In this document: piece after piece, positions 16,363 to 27,723 of the stretch
Layout of the letters: every line of letters starts with the position of its first letter
Numbering within the stretch: position 1 is the first letter of the stretch
Source of the DNA: Phytoseiulus persimilis
Lineage: Eukaryota > Arthropoda > Arachnida > Mesostigmata > Phytoseiidae
Assembly: GCA_037576195.1 (NCBI GenBank)
Contig: CM075102.1
Location: forward strand, 44,450,745 to 44,514,744
Reading direction: 5' to 3'
DNA: 64,000 bases
Notes under the pieces: generated by a model
The model's database searches: none
The model's input: only the letters and a program-made list of their open reading frames with translations
What the model was told of the DNA's origin: nothing
Position numbers and translations under genes: made by a program

Positions 16363-16370
16363 GCCTATGC
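16363..16370 (+). repeat. Right target-site duplication of the foldback element
   Basis: GCCTATGC, identical to 15494-15501, directly abuts the right arm. Confidence 0.75.
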
Positions 16371-17561
16371 TATCGAGATTCACACAAGAGGCTGCGAATC
16401 AGCAGGTGCAGTTCCGCATTCATGGAAGTTGACCAGCTCGGCCTGAGCTGCCGGAAACGGCGATCCCTTGCGAGTTCGACAAACTGAAGCTGTCCCCTAT
16501 TTATCTGATTCCCCTCCGAGCCACGACGGGAGGATAATAATAATGTACGTGAGAGTAATGTATTCGTACTCATATCGTCCCCACCGATGAACAGTGAGAA
16601 TTGGGGTGGGTGCCGCCACGGCGACCGCTGTTACTCTCGGATCGATGTCTCGACCAGCCGCGTTTCCAGTCGTGTGCACAGCCGCTTTGACAGATTCGGT
16701 TCGCAAGCTGACGCTGATGTGCCGTTGCGGGGGGTTCTCAGCAGACGCTTCATCGTCAGCTACCGGAAAGCTCCCACTAGCTTTCTGGTAGATCCGTGGG
16801 TCTTCCCGCAAGTGTGAGAGTTCATCCGACGATCGCTGGAATTATTGGGGGCGGTTCAGGCCCACCCAGGAGCAGGCTAGCGTCCCAGGCTCAACTCTAT
16901 TGTGCTCAACCTCAAGAAACCAGATTGACCGCATCTGCGTTACTATGTTCTGCCGAAAAATCTTTCGTATTCAGTTCTAGATCGAGCTCTCTGCGGACTT
17001 CTTTCAGACTTGATTTTGCTTCCAACAATCAGGGACTCAAGCGCTGAGAATTTGTGTGCCGCCGGATTATCTTAGTGATATCGCTTTATTTTCTGCACAT
17101 GAGTTCCATAGCAAGAGTATATCACAAGTCGAGCTCCATCGGAAGCCGGTGAGGAGTCCTCTTGGTAGAGGCCCATCATCAGCGGCGTTACCCTTCCACC
17201 TTCGACTGGAACCCTCTGCGGCACCGAACCTCCTCAACTCTCGTTTCCGATTATTCCCCCCAGTCCACGAAAGAATGCCCCATAGGACTCACCCATGTTT
17301 ATCAGCGACGGCACCTGGCAGAACAATGATGACGGTTCTCTATCTCCATTTACCTCTTGAATTTTTCCTTGCAAGCACTGCCGCCTCGCCTGCCGTTCTG
17401 GTGGGAAGTGAACGGTGAGATAATCCCCCATTCGCCACCCAGAGGACGGGAACTCGAGTTTCATAGCCCGTTTGGTGTTGCGTCCGTCACACCGGGAGCC
17501 CTCCGACTAGCTGCGCAATCTCTGGTTGGAATCTGCGTATTCATTTCGACAGGGGTCTTGT
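16371..17561. other. Intergenic, nothing recognised
   Basis: About 1.2 kb between the foldback element and the LINE fragment. Open frames are short and without family resemblance. Confidence 0.5.
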
Positions 17562-18130
17562 TTACGGAGGCTGTTCAGGCCTTGAGTTGCCTGCCTGTGA
17601 TGCGTCGAAACGTCTTCGTCTAACTTTTTCCAGCTCGGTCTTCCTGCTGAGAATTTTGCTAATTGTTCTGCTCATACGCCTCCATTTGTCGTCGCTCTGT
17701 AATATTTCCTGCATTAGGCTGGGCACATTCGCAGCAGAGGCTATTGCTGCTCTCTGTACCGCTAAAGCCTGACAGTGAAGGACGGTGTGGTCGACTGTGT
17801 CTTCCTCTCCAGAGTTACAGTGAACGCACATGGGCGTCGGCGACTGGTTGAACGAACTCAGGTACGTGTGGGAATCTCCGTGTCCCGAAAGCACCTGAGA
17901 TAGGTGACTGTGCCGAACTACCTTTGGCACCATTATTTTGGGCCAGGAACGCATCTGTAGGTCCATCGTCCTCTTGGGTCATTGTCCCATCTGAACTTCC
18001 ACTTTTCAAGCGTTTTCGCCTTGATCTCCACATCAGGCGGCCCAGTGTAGTCCCAGGCCGTTCTTCCTGAAAGACCCGTCGGCTCCACCTCGTACGCGAT
18101 GCCCGCGGAACGCAAACCGCAAGAGATGTC
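17562..18130 (-). pseudogene. 3' fragment of a non-LTR retrotransposon (LINE, jockey/R1-like pol C-terminus)
   Basis: Read on the minus strand, this encodes the region after the reverse transcriptase typical of arthropod LINE pol proteins. First comes a WKFRWDNDPRGRWTYR segment, then LSGHGDSHTYLSSF, then a zinc knuckle-like C-x2-C-x8-H-x4-C cluster (MCVHCNSGEEDTVDHTVLHC), and a basic C-terminus ending at a stop at 17562. The first segment and the rest lie in different frames, so one frameshift occurred near 17950. Nothing reverse-transcriptase-like is seen upstream (higher coordinates), which fits a 5'-truncated insertion. No poly(A) tail or target duplication is visible, so it is old. The clade is inferred from motif style and could be another LINE clade. 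Confidence 0.75.
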
Positions 18131-21100
18131 CGTACTCGGAGCTCTGTGACGCGGGTTTCGGTCGCTGCTTCGAGGTCAACTCAATCCGTTCTCAACGAAA
18201 ACGGACACTGGGGCAGTACATCAGGCGCAGACGTGGGATGAATACAAAGGAAGTCCCAAGCGGGGGGCAGTAGTTTCTTATCGTGCTGGTCGGAGGAGAA
18301 GGAATGGCAACAAGCTACTCTTCGCTAATGGGGTGAAGATTTGCACCTTCTATCCGCTGTGGAGTGAGCAGCAGGATTTCATCCACCAGCGACTTCCAGC
18401 GCTCTTGGGACATTTGGATCGAGGCGATCATGTCCCGTTCGGATTTTCAGAGATGGAGGAGGGAGATCAAGTAATCGCAGAGCGCTACCAGATTGGGTTC
18501 TCCGACATTCGTTCTTCCTTTTCCCGATTCGGAGCGACTCAAAGTGAATACTTTCAGGACCTCTCATCCGTTCTCGTGAAGTCATGTCGAGTTCGAGTGT
18601 TTTGGATGGAGAGGTTTTGTTCAGTGAATGAAAGCAATACAACGCTTGCTTGATGCTTGGCTTGGACAGAGGAACGCCTGGAACCGAGAAGCTGAAGATC
18701 AGCACATGAAGTCGGATTCACTCTTCCGCAACGACCAGAGATCGGTGAAGGAATCAGGATAGGAATTGACGTATCACTAACGAGACTTATGAAAGATACC
18801 ACTGACATAGAGACGATTGGATCCCGGGGAGCTCGGCCGTCCCGGTAGTGCTCCGGCTCTCTCTCCTCCACGATGCGAAGCCGATGGTCACACGGTGAAC
18901 CCACTAAAGCTAACTGGACATCTACACTCACGAAAGATATCACCACCATGGTACATCATGGTTTGATACGAGAAAGTTGACTGTTTCCTGACCCAAGCAA
19001 TTTCGGGCACTGTCACTTCAAATAATATGACCTGCACAAATAATACCTGCACAAAATGATCATCAGCTTCCACCCCATACGCGTTCATTGTAAAGACGGG
19101 ACAGGCGAAACGCGGAGCACACGTACACAAGAGGAATTCTGGCCACGGTCTAGCATATACCCACGTATGAGAACTTCGTCAACATCATGATCGTTAGTAT
19201 ACTGAATTAGAAAGCAGTTGCAGTCATGATATCCGCCCTTTTGAGAATCAGAATAAAATGAGAGGGACTTGGAGATTCATAATACTAATAAGAAAGACTG
19301 ACTAGCGGTGCTTGACCCGCGGAAATGGGGGAAGAAATTGAGATCGCGGACAGAATGGACTCTCTCGATTCTCTTCGACCAACTGACTGAGCGCTCCTGG
19401 AAATTTCGGGTTCACACGGGTGACAGGGCGATAAGCTAGCTGCAGAAACCTCGAATTCAGACAACCAGCAAACATGAGCATTGGATTCGAAATCACCAAT
19501 CGAGCGGACTCCGAGTTCGCTTGTAGAGGTGGGAAGGGAGCCTGCCATTGAGGCCTGCCGGCTGCTAGGTCGAGATTCAGATAGATACCTGAACACTGAA
19601 GAATATCATAGAGTATGTCGGCGTCACGGCAACGTAGCACGTCGAGAAGTCGAGCAACCGAGGGGATGCAGCGTGCCAGGAACATGGCCGGAGCGCCCGG
19701 CGGTGGGGCGCAGAGGAGCTTCAGCTCGTCTTCAGTCAGGAGCCAAGCATAACGTAGAATACCCTGAGTTTCCGCGCCTTTCTGCGCGCGAGTGCTATCC
19801 AGCTCAGACAGAGCAGCCAGTCTCTCATATGGATGTCAGCCAAAGCCGAGTCAGAGGACATTCGGATACGCCGTCATGCAGGAATCAGGGTTGGAGCTCG
19901 GACCCCAGCTTTGGCAAGAGGCTCTGCAGAGACGGGTTACTGGGTTGAATGCCACATCTTGAGAAGACCATTGATTCGTTCCAAAATATTTAGGTAGAAA
20001 GCTTTTTCGCCCGGTGAGCCATCGGGTGGGACCCAGGAAAATACGTCCGAGCTGAAGTGAGAATGAGGCCTCTTCGCAGTATGTTGAGAGCTTTGATGAA
20101 GACGAGCTCGACTAGCATTCTTCGGAGCTTCCGTCGGACCTCGAGAAAGCTGGATGCAGCGTGAGCAGCGGCGACGCCGCCGCCCTCGGCTCCAAAGCCC
20201 AACTCATGAGGAGCAGCCAAATCCCGGATCGTATCTTTGTTCTTGCGGACGGTGACCTCACATGCCAAACGTCGGCGAATGTTGCCCACAGCGATTGGAC
20301 GGTTGCCACCGTCACTCTCGCGAAGCGGTAAGAGGCTCACCCTGTGAGATGTATCTGATGCTGAGCGTTATGCCCGAAGAGAATCGAGCAGGACATGACG
20401 ATTCGTCGGTATCATGAGACAAGACCCCGCTCAACGGACTGAGCTATGTGATCGTTCGTATCAGCGCGTCAGCGCCCAAAACGCGTTGAAGTGTGGCGGA
20501 AGATTGGGTGAGATGGGACTTATCCGGCAGCGAAAACCGGAGTTTTCGACTTCGCTTCATTTTTGACAAATTCTTCACAAACCTTCCAGGCCCTGTCGAC
20601 CTGACTCATGCGAGGCAAATCGCAGAGCAGCGTGCGGCCGGCAGAACCTCTCAAAAACCTCTTCAAACAGCTGTCGGGACCGTTCCGAATTCTGGAAACC
20701 GGTTCCGGGAGTCCGGTCTCCTGTGAATGACACCGGGGACCGGTTTGAATGCCTTTGAACACAGCCCAGCATTGGGAAACGATCTGCCATCAAAGCTCCA
20801 TGAGAAGTGCACTCGACTCCGGTGGAACACGGTCATAGCTCTCCGCCAAACGGATCGGCTCATATCGCGCAGCTGCTATCAATATGTCGGACGACAAGAC
20901 TTCGGAGAGTCACCGCTAATGAGCGGGTAGTGAAAGTCAGAGGTCTTAGCTTCCACGGCCATGGGGCTCGTCGGGCATCAGAGATCCGACGGTGATCCAT
21001 CGAGGAAATGAGAGCTTTCTCCATCTGTCATCGGAAACCCTATACGGAAGGTGCTATTTGCCCCCGCTACTTGTATGTGATCATTACTTCGAATTCTCAC

Positions 21101-22589
21101 CACAGGAGAAAATGTACATGGGCTCATTGCGTGTATCTCCCTCAAGTTGGACGCATCGAGGCGGAGATTCGTGACTCCGATCAGGTTTCTTGCTCTCCAT
21201 CGATCCATTCAATGGTTATATGCGAACCACACCATTATGTGAAGCCATCGAAATCGAGTGTTCATCTTGACTCAGGTCGAGGGGAATAACGTCCTCAGAA
21301 TCGCCTCCCGACTGAGTTGAGTTGAGACCCAAACAGTAAAATATGTTCAACGTCTTCGGTTCGAAGTTCACATTTGTCGAAAACCCCCGCTCCACGACTA
21401 AAGACGAGAGGGACTGCAACAGCGATCGCGGAATCCCTCTGTTAGGATCGGCTGCATCTTCTGAATCGTAGAGACGGAGGGAGATTATAGGAATCGATAG
21501 TATTACGCAGTCTTCCGTTCCGTTTCCCCATCCCTCTGGCTGTGAGGCGGTTTTTCTGGCGTTCCACTCACTCTTCACGATGAGATTTTTCACTTCTTTC
21601 CCTGCATTGGAAACCTGCTCAGAGACTCTTTCTGCTGGTTCTGACGTTCCCGGTATCGGCGATGGCTCGTTTCCTGTATAAATCATGGAAACCGCATTGC
21701 CCATCGAGCAGCCGGGGAAACGTTGAAGTGATCGACCTCGTTCTCTCACCGTAGGTGGATGTTGTCCGTAGAGTTCCCATGGAGGAAACTGGCGATCTTC
21801 CTGTATTCTGTGAATAAACGCATTGCTATGCTCATTTCCCCGGGAACTCTGAATCGTTCAATTCTAGAGAAAGTGTCAGCCCATCCACAACCAGCAGTGG
21901 AATCGTCTCGAGAACGACTTCCGATGAGCGAGATGATTCCTTATTCACAATTTCCATGCTATACAATCGTCTCCTTCCGATTTAATTCAACTTTGGCAAT
22001 GAGACCCCAGCCATCCTGAGGGAATCATATAGCCCCTCGTGACGGATACAAGTTTTTGAAGATACACCCCTGAAATGAAAGGGAAATCAATCAAGAATCC
22101 GACCACTTATCAGATCCGACGTTCCAGAACGGTCAGCCGGTTGTCCAAGCACAGCATCTAAGGAATATCTGTGCGCGAACGCTGTATGGAGGTCACCTCA
22201 TCAAAATGAGAAGCCGAACAGGTCCTACGATCGCAAGATTTCACCCAGAGTTCGAGACAGGTTCGAAAGAAACGATACCTAGGATATGAGAAAGGAATCA
22301 TGGCAGTACGGAAGATGACCTCCAAACAGCAACCAAATGCGAATAATTTCAGTAGCTCTCTAAGAATATGATTCGGGTCGAAATGCGCTGAAAATCCGAT
22401 TGTTGACGGTGAAATGGAAGATTGAGTGAAGTCCCGTTGCCGGCTTTTCTCGAGAGGAGATTCGACGTTGCCGGAATTTCTGTGGGCTGTCAGTCAGTCT
22501 AGAACAGAAGTCGTCAAACTTTTCCGACATCGACACTCCCGGGTGTCGAGGGATGCCGCGGCCGTGTGTTCGCCGGGAAGTTGCCGAAG
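18131..22589. other. Intergenic, nothing recognised
   Basis: About 4.5 kb. Several 100-180 residue open frames on both strands (for example 19481-19948 and 21216-21749) overlap each other and match no family I know. Confidence 0.45.
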
Positions 22590-22740
22590 GATGCCTATTC
22601 CGGTTCTAACCGTACTTCGAAGTTCATTCCGTCTCGATCTCAGAACATTTCTGGGGATCTATAGAGGTGATTCCGCGTTCGATCTGGCCATACATTTCGA
22701 GGTCCATGGAAGTGATTCCGGGGTCGATCTGACCATATCT
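22590..22740 (-). repeat. ~45-bp tandem repeat, minus-oriented array
   Basis: About three degenerate units of 45-48 bp. Read on the minus strand, each contains GGTCAGATCGA, a CGGAATCAC core and CCATGGA. The array faces a plus-oriented one beginning about 60 bases downstream. Confidence 0.6.
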
Positions 22741-22799
22741 GCTACCTTATCGACCCTCCCTCCTCCTATCGACCATGCCTATGGAGGTCCTTGAGGGGA

Positions 22800-23125
22800 C
22801 CCCCAGAAATATGTTCAGATCGATCTCGGGACTATCTCAGAAGATGTTTCGCCTCTGCCCGTGGCGTGTTGTCCCCCGCTTCAGCCCCCGCTCCTTGTGT
22901 GATGGCGGGTTGACCGACCGTAATTTTGGCGCCGCTCTCGAAGAGAAGGCCTAACACACTAGTACCGAAAAGTATGGTCAGATCTAACTAGGAATCACGT
23001 CCATGGCACCTGAAAAGGATGGTCATGGGACGACATGGGAACCACTCTTTGGGCTCCGAGAAGTATTGTCAGATCGACCTCGGAATCACCCGCATGAAAT
23101 CCCGGAAAGTATAGCGGAATCATCG
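22800..23125 (+). repeat. ~45-bp tandem repeat, plus-oriented array
   Basis: At least three degenerate, partly spaced units (about 22805-22843, 22964-23027 and 23053-23118) with the core CAGATCGACCTCGGAATCAC preceded by CCGAAAAGTATGGT-like sequence. With 22590-22740 it forms an inverted pair, so this may be a decayed foldback element. A further copy lies at 45983-46065. Confidence 0.6.
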
Positions 23126-23255
23126 CCGAAGTGACGGCGGGACGGAGAAAGACACCCCCCACACTCTCTGGCCCCTATGCACCCCGCGACACCCTTAACA
23201 GCCGCGACACCCTTGGCACTCTCGGCATCCGGGTGTGTTGCGACTAGGCCTTCCA

Positions 23256-23362
23256 GCGGATCTGGATCCGCGGATCCGGATCCGCAGGATCCGCAAGATA
23301 TTCGCGGATCCAGATCCGCAGGATCCACGAGAGATTCGCGGATCCGGATCCGCAAGATCCGC
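23256..23362. repeat. GGATCC-rich subterminal repeats, left
   Basis: Eight GGATCC hexamers in about 110 bases, mostly as GCGGATCC or GGATCCGC, with AGAGATTCGCGGATCC at 23330-23345 also found at the right end. Clustered subterminal motifs are common transposase-binding sites in hAT elements. Confidence 0.75.
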
Positions 23363-23658
23363 TTTTCGGGAGAGCGTATCATCTGATGAGCATACTCAGG
23401 AGGACTGAGATCTAAAATAAAGCGCTGAGAATTGAACAAAAACGAGCTGACAGACGTGAAACTTGCTCTCAGCATTCAGCTCGGCACAGCGAATGTGTAG
23501 AGAAAATTTTCCGCGGAAATTTGATCCAATGATATTTGAGCTGAACCGTCAGAAGTTATGATACGATCGACTCTGTTCGGCATATTTGGTTTGCTCGCCG
23601 AACAAGTGACATCTTGTGTGATGGCTCCCGTTAAACGAAGTTCGTACACGGTTCCGAA

Positions 23659-23960
23659 ATGAGGACTCGACCAGCAAGCATTCCTGGAGATCTTACATAT
23701 CACCTGCAGCCTCTTGATGTTTCCGTCAACGAGCCGCCCAAGTACCTCATGAGAGAGCACTGTACGCGGTGGACTCAATCTTCCAGGCGGAAGGTCTACG
23801 CACCCGGTGAGATCAAGAAACCGAGCACAGTTGAAGTAGCTATTAAGTGCGTTGCACCCGCATGTGAAGGCATCTATTGAGGAATCGCGATGGACTCCTT
23901 CAATGAAACGGGGAATTCTGATGCACTGGCACAGCAAGGATGATCTCAGAGCCGAAAGCA
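23659..23960 (+). pseudogene. pogo/Tigger-like DDE transposase fragment
   Basis: The + strand reads ASIPGDLTYHLQPLDVSVN followed by EPPKYLMREHCTRW, APGEIKKPS and IKCV. This matches the pogo/Tigger/jerky DDE endonuclease C-terminus, where PGG-T..LQPLDVS-NKPFK..LR and TPxGKIKRPS are family signatures. After a frame change near 23876, a segment reading ESRWTPSMKRGIL then DDL follows, comparable with the family's SFxKCGI...DDL. Only ~95 residues survive and nothing upstream is recognised, so it is a short, old relic. A minus-strand open frame over the same bases (23476-24111) is its antisense. Confidence 0.6.
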
Positions 23961-24045
23961 ACGACTTGGAGTCAGAGAGAGCTGGAAGCTGCTCCAGGTT
24001 AGCATTGGCAGTTTGAGACTGGTTCCCAATGGAGAACAAGAGAAT

Positions 24046-24561
24046 CAGGACGTCGAGAAATCTGAAACATCGCGGGATGTTGGACAGAGTGAAGACTACA
24101 ACGGACGGCAACTGCTCGTCAAAATCGACTCCAAAGCTAGATGGGTTCAGACTTCGATGATGATCGAGCGTGTCCTAGAAATCTTCCCAGCGATGAGCTT
24201 TGTGCTTCGTCGCCAAGGAGATACCATAAACAGGGATGACTCCCGTGCTTGGAGGAGCATCGCAACCGTGCCCTCCCCTTTCAAACGAGCCATTCTAGAC
24301 ATCTGCGATGACAAGACTACGCTCAGCAATGCCGACAGGATCTTCACATGTCTCCTTGATGATATCCAGGATTCGAGAATCGAGCTAGCTCTCCTTCTCC
24401 GAGAGAATTTGATAAGAGAAATCTCTAAGAGGAGCCTACAAATGACTTCAACTTTGAAAGGATGTGTGAACCGAAACAAATTCCGGATGAAAAGCTCCTC
24501 GATTTTATCGCGCAAATCACAGATGCACATGAGCCCGGTTCCGTTCCGCAAATTCCGGTGA
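24046..24561 (+). pseudogene. Old hAT transposase fragment
   Basis: About 170 residues align with residues ~370-540 of the intact transposase downstream. SKARWVQTSMMIERVLEIFP matches CRTRWYSTVLMIERALRILP, PFKRAIL and ADRIFTCLL match PFKRAIL and ADRVFTLLM, and the piece ends at a GTGAGTT donor exactly as the intact exon does. Amino-acid identity is low, about 40% by eye, so this is a relic of a related, older hAT lineage and not a partial duplicate of the intact copy. Earlier and later exons are missing. Confidence 0.75.
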
Positions 24562-24817
24562 GTTGAGTGAGCCGTTGAAAGTCGCTGTTCGCTTCCTGAA
24601 CTCACCGTGGACCAAATTTTCCCATGATTGACTTCTAAATTCTGCGCGCCGGAAACTTGCTTTCGAAGGCGCCTGTTTATCCCTCGTTGAACGAATCACT
24701 ACACTCTTTATTATTGTCCTCTCTCTCAACGGCCACACAACACATACGTGCCGCAAGTAGTGTCGTCTCCCCGTCGCTCACGTGGCACGGAAGATCTTGG
24801 AATTATCGACATATAGC

Positions 24818-27316
24818 ATGGATAACTTCAGGGAGCCAAAAAAAAACACAAGCTGGGTCTGGCAATACTTCCGGAAGGGCGCTGGGACCGCCAAATGCAT
24901 CAAGTGCCTTCAGGTAGGCATGCACAGGGTAGTCAAATTGGGTAGGGAATTTTGGCTGTTTTTCCGAGCCCAGTAGGCTTTGGCCTCCAAGTGTAGCTCA
25001 TTTATTTGACTACAACATGGCGCCAACCGGAAACTTCGGCTCGCTGTCAACGGGATCGACGGAGGCTCGGACGAGGCTCCTCTATCCGGAGCCTCTATCC
25101 GGGGCAATAAGCGGAATGTAGAATCATGTGCATTATCGCGAAGGGCTTACGATCCGAACCTTGCTATCCTCCAAACGGAGGATCATTGAAGATTTTGGGG
25201 TTCTCGGATTTTTATTCCATCACTAACGTTCTCTTTTTCGTCATTGACAAATCTTGTTGTAGGTACTGAAGAATGGGAGATCCACTAGTCCATTAATGAA
25301 GCACTTGAGGGTGGCTCATGCAATCTTCCCCCAGGACAACCCTCGTGCAGGTTCTTCAAGGCAGGAGTTCCATCAGATGTTCGATGAGCCATCTTCACAA
25401 GAAATGGAACAGGAGCAGCCTATGGAGCCGACAAAGAAAAAAAAGCAGCTTCCGATAGACATTTTCTTCAATCCCGAGCATAGCATGAGGAGTGACGTAC
25501 TGAGGTTAATTTGCGAGACCAATATCAGTATGAGACAGATCGTCTCTTCCGAGACATTGAGAAGGCTGTTCAATCGAGCTTACCCCTGTGATTCACCTCT
25601 GCCTAAATCGGGGTCCACGTTAACGAGCTATCTCCGCGAAGATGCAGAAGTACTCCGGAACCAGCTACGCATCAAATTACAGGAGATTTGTTCGACAGGT
25701 CCGAGGCTCTCCATAAAAACTTCCATGATGCATATGCCTCGATTTCCGAAAAAATATTTCACATTTACTAAATGTCTGTTGCTTTCCAGGTCAGAAACTG
25801 TCAATCTCATTTGACGAAGCAACCGTTATTGGAACGGATCGCTACCTGACCGTGAACATTCATCATGGATCTGCCATTCTCGGAAATTCAAACATTGCAG
25901 CCCTCGGACTTGTGAGGGTGAAGAGCCGAGCTACAGGAATATATCTGAGCGACCTGATTCGCGAGAGACTCAGGACTGTAGGTCTCCTGACGAAAGACGT
26001 TTTCGCAGCCGCCACTGATAGCGCCAGCAATGTCCTCAGAGCGGTCGAGATCATGGGTATGAAGAAGCAAAAGTGCTTCGCCCATGGTCTCGATCTTGTT
26101 GTCAGGAAAGTCATGCAGGGGACAGGAGCCTTGGCCTTCGAAGTAAGAATCCTCGATGCTCCGGAGTCCGAAGAAGCAGTTGTTGACAATGAGTGGGAGG
26201 AAGATTCGGATACAGACACGGACGAACCACCACAGCGCCAGATTGGTGAAGATCAAGGCACAGTCTGCCTTGGCGCTGTTGTAGATCGCCTCCGACGTGT
26301 AGTCCGAGACTTCAAGCGGAAGCCGAACCTCATGGACGAAATCCGAAGACTGACCGCAACAGATGAGTTCAACAAGAAAGAGCTCCGGCCCATTCTCGAT
26401 TGCAGGACACGATGGTATTCGACAGTTCTGATGATTGAGAGGGCGCTCCGCATTCTACCCGCTCTGAACAATGTGTCCTCCCGGCATGGCACGCCGATCA
26501 GTGGCCAAGACAAGCTGACCCTGGCGAGTATAGCCGAGGCTTTGAATCCCTTCAAGCGAGCTATACTCCTTCTCAGCAGCCAGGAAGCGACGCTGGTACA
26601 CGCAGACAGAGTTTTTACCCTTCTGATGGAAGCACTCCGCAATGCTCAATCAGCTCTGGCTGAGACTCTACTCAACAGTCTCAAACAGGAACTTAAGAAA
26701 CGCAGAACAGTGCTGTCGACTGCTCTCGCGATACTGGACAGCCCAGGATACGGTTTCGAGCTGGAATCCGCGATAGGGCAACAACCACCATCGGAAGAAG
26801 AGCTCCTCCAAGTTCTTGCGGAAATCGCGAGTTCCGCTCAGATGCCCTGCTCCAGCCGCTCAAACGCAGCAATGAAACCTGCGGTGAGTTGCCCGAGCTG
26901 GGTTGTAGTTCACTCTATCACACAAGTCTTGTTGATCACGGACACTAAGGAGAGCATCATTTTCACTTCAGGCAACCCTTTCATGGGATTCTGTGTTTGC
27001 AGCTCCGGCTGGCCCCAATCTTGACATTGAAGGTGAGGGTTGCGTTGAGGAGACTTTGAACAAGGAACTCGCCCTTTTCCGAGCTGGTGGCGGTAAGGGC
27101 CGCCTCCTGAAATTGTGCCATCAGATTTTGGAGTCCATACCGCCGACCTCCGTTCAGCCCGAACGGGACTTCAGCATCTTGCGAATGATCCTGGGCGAAA
27201 ACCGCGTGAGCCTCAAACCAGAAAGTTTGAACGATATTTTCATGCTCCGAAGAGCGTTTGAATCAACAAGAAGGAAGCCATCAAAATCCACCGATGATCC
27301 GAGCAAGAATTTGTAG
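24818..27316 (+). CDS. hAT transposase, intact, four exons (24818-24913, 25263-25698, 25790-26883, 26972-27316)
   Basis: Splicing at GT-AG sites gives 1,971 nt, 656 residues and no interruption, a normal hAT length. An N-terminal BED zinc finger spans the first junction (W13, C27, C30, H46, H51). The catalytic core shows FDEAT (D186), the second acidic motif TDSAS (D254) followed by CFAHGL (C273, H276), and W386 in CRTRW. A plausible third acidic residue is E443 in SSQEAT. The C-terminal dimerisation domain is at ~571-635, with LLKLCHQIL, IPPTSVQPERDFSI and ENRVSLKPESL. The protein would bind the element's ends and cut and paste it. Intron 2 begins with a weak GTCCGA donor, but the junction restores an unbroken frame and a conserved sequence; introns 1 and 3 begin GTAGGC and GTGAGT. 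Such integrity suggests a young or recently active copy. No canonical AATAAA follows; ATTAAA occurs near 27414. Confidence 0.88.
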
Positions 27317-27616
27317 ATGAGAAATTCGTAATGACAGGATACAGCCCTCTCGAGAGTTCCCTAACTCGCTTTGTGATGTACATAGTTCATTGTATGCTTG
27401 TTCTTTTACAGTAAATTAAACAATGCGTTCATTTGGCGAGTTGTCACATGAATCCAAGAGCTCATATAGTATGTACTTGGCTTTTCTTCTCTCACTGCTC
27501 CCCCATATCAAGTTATGAAAAGAAGATGCACTGAACCACGCCTCGAGGACAGCGTGTTGCGAGTCTATTTGGTACCAATGAGCTGGAAACAGTTTGGGTC
27601 GACCGTGAAACTTTGC

Positions 27617-27700
27617 GGATCCGTTCTGCAGAGATTCGCGGATCCTACTTCACAGGATCCGCGGATCCGGGATCCGCGGATCTCAAATTTTGCGGATCTT
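27617..27700. repeat. GGATCC-rich subterminal repeats, right
   Basis: Five GGATCC hexamers in about 70 bases, including AGAGATTCGCGGATCC at 27630-27645, shared with the left end, just inside the right terminal inverted repeat. Confidence 0.75.
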
Positions 27701-27723
27701 TGGAAGGCCTAGTTGCGACCCTG

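Larger units (their letters stand above)
23229..27723 (+). mobile_element. hAT-superfamily DNA transposon, apparently complete, with older elements inside
   Basis: A 12-bp perfect terminal inverted match, CTAGGCCTTCCA at 23244-23255 and its complement at 27701-27712, is extended outwards by imperfect GTTGCGAC/GTCGCAAC bases. It brackets a full hAT transposase gene. The right tip reads CAGGGTCGC inward, a usual hAT terminus. The left tip (CCGGGTGTG...) is altered, and I cannot find a matching 8-bp target duplication, so the exact ends are uncertain. Just inside both termini are dense GGATCC-containing subterminal repeats. The stretch 23.6-24.6 kb holds scraps of a pogo element and an older hAT; the left terminus may belong to one of those. 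Confidence 0.7.

Noticed and set aside
23256-23362. Regularly repeated GGATCC sequences that could suggest a CRISPR-like array
   Set aside because: Units are short, palindromic and without unique spacers, and the host is eukaryotic. They are transposon subterminal repeats.
23476-24111. A 211-codon minus-strand frame with a hydrophobic N-terminus and several cysteines, at first resembling a secreted protein
   Set aside because: The opposite strand reads a clear pogo DDE signature and the start of a hAT relic, and the frame has no ATG at its start. It is the antisense of transposon scraps.
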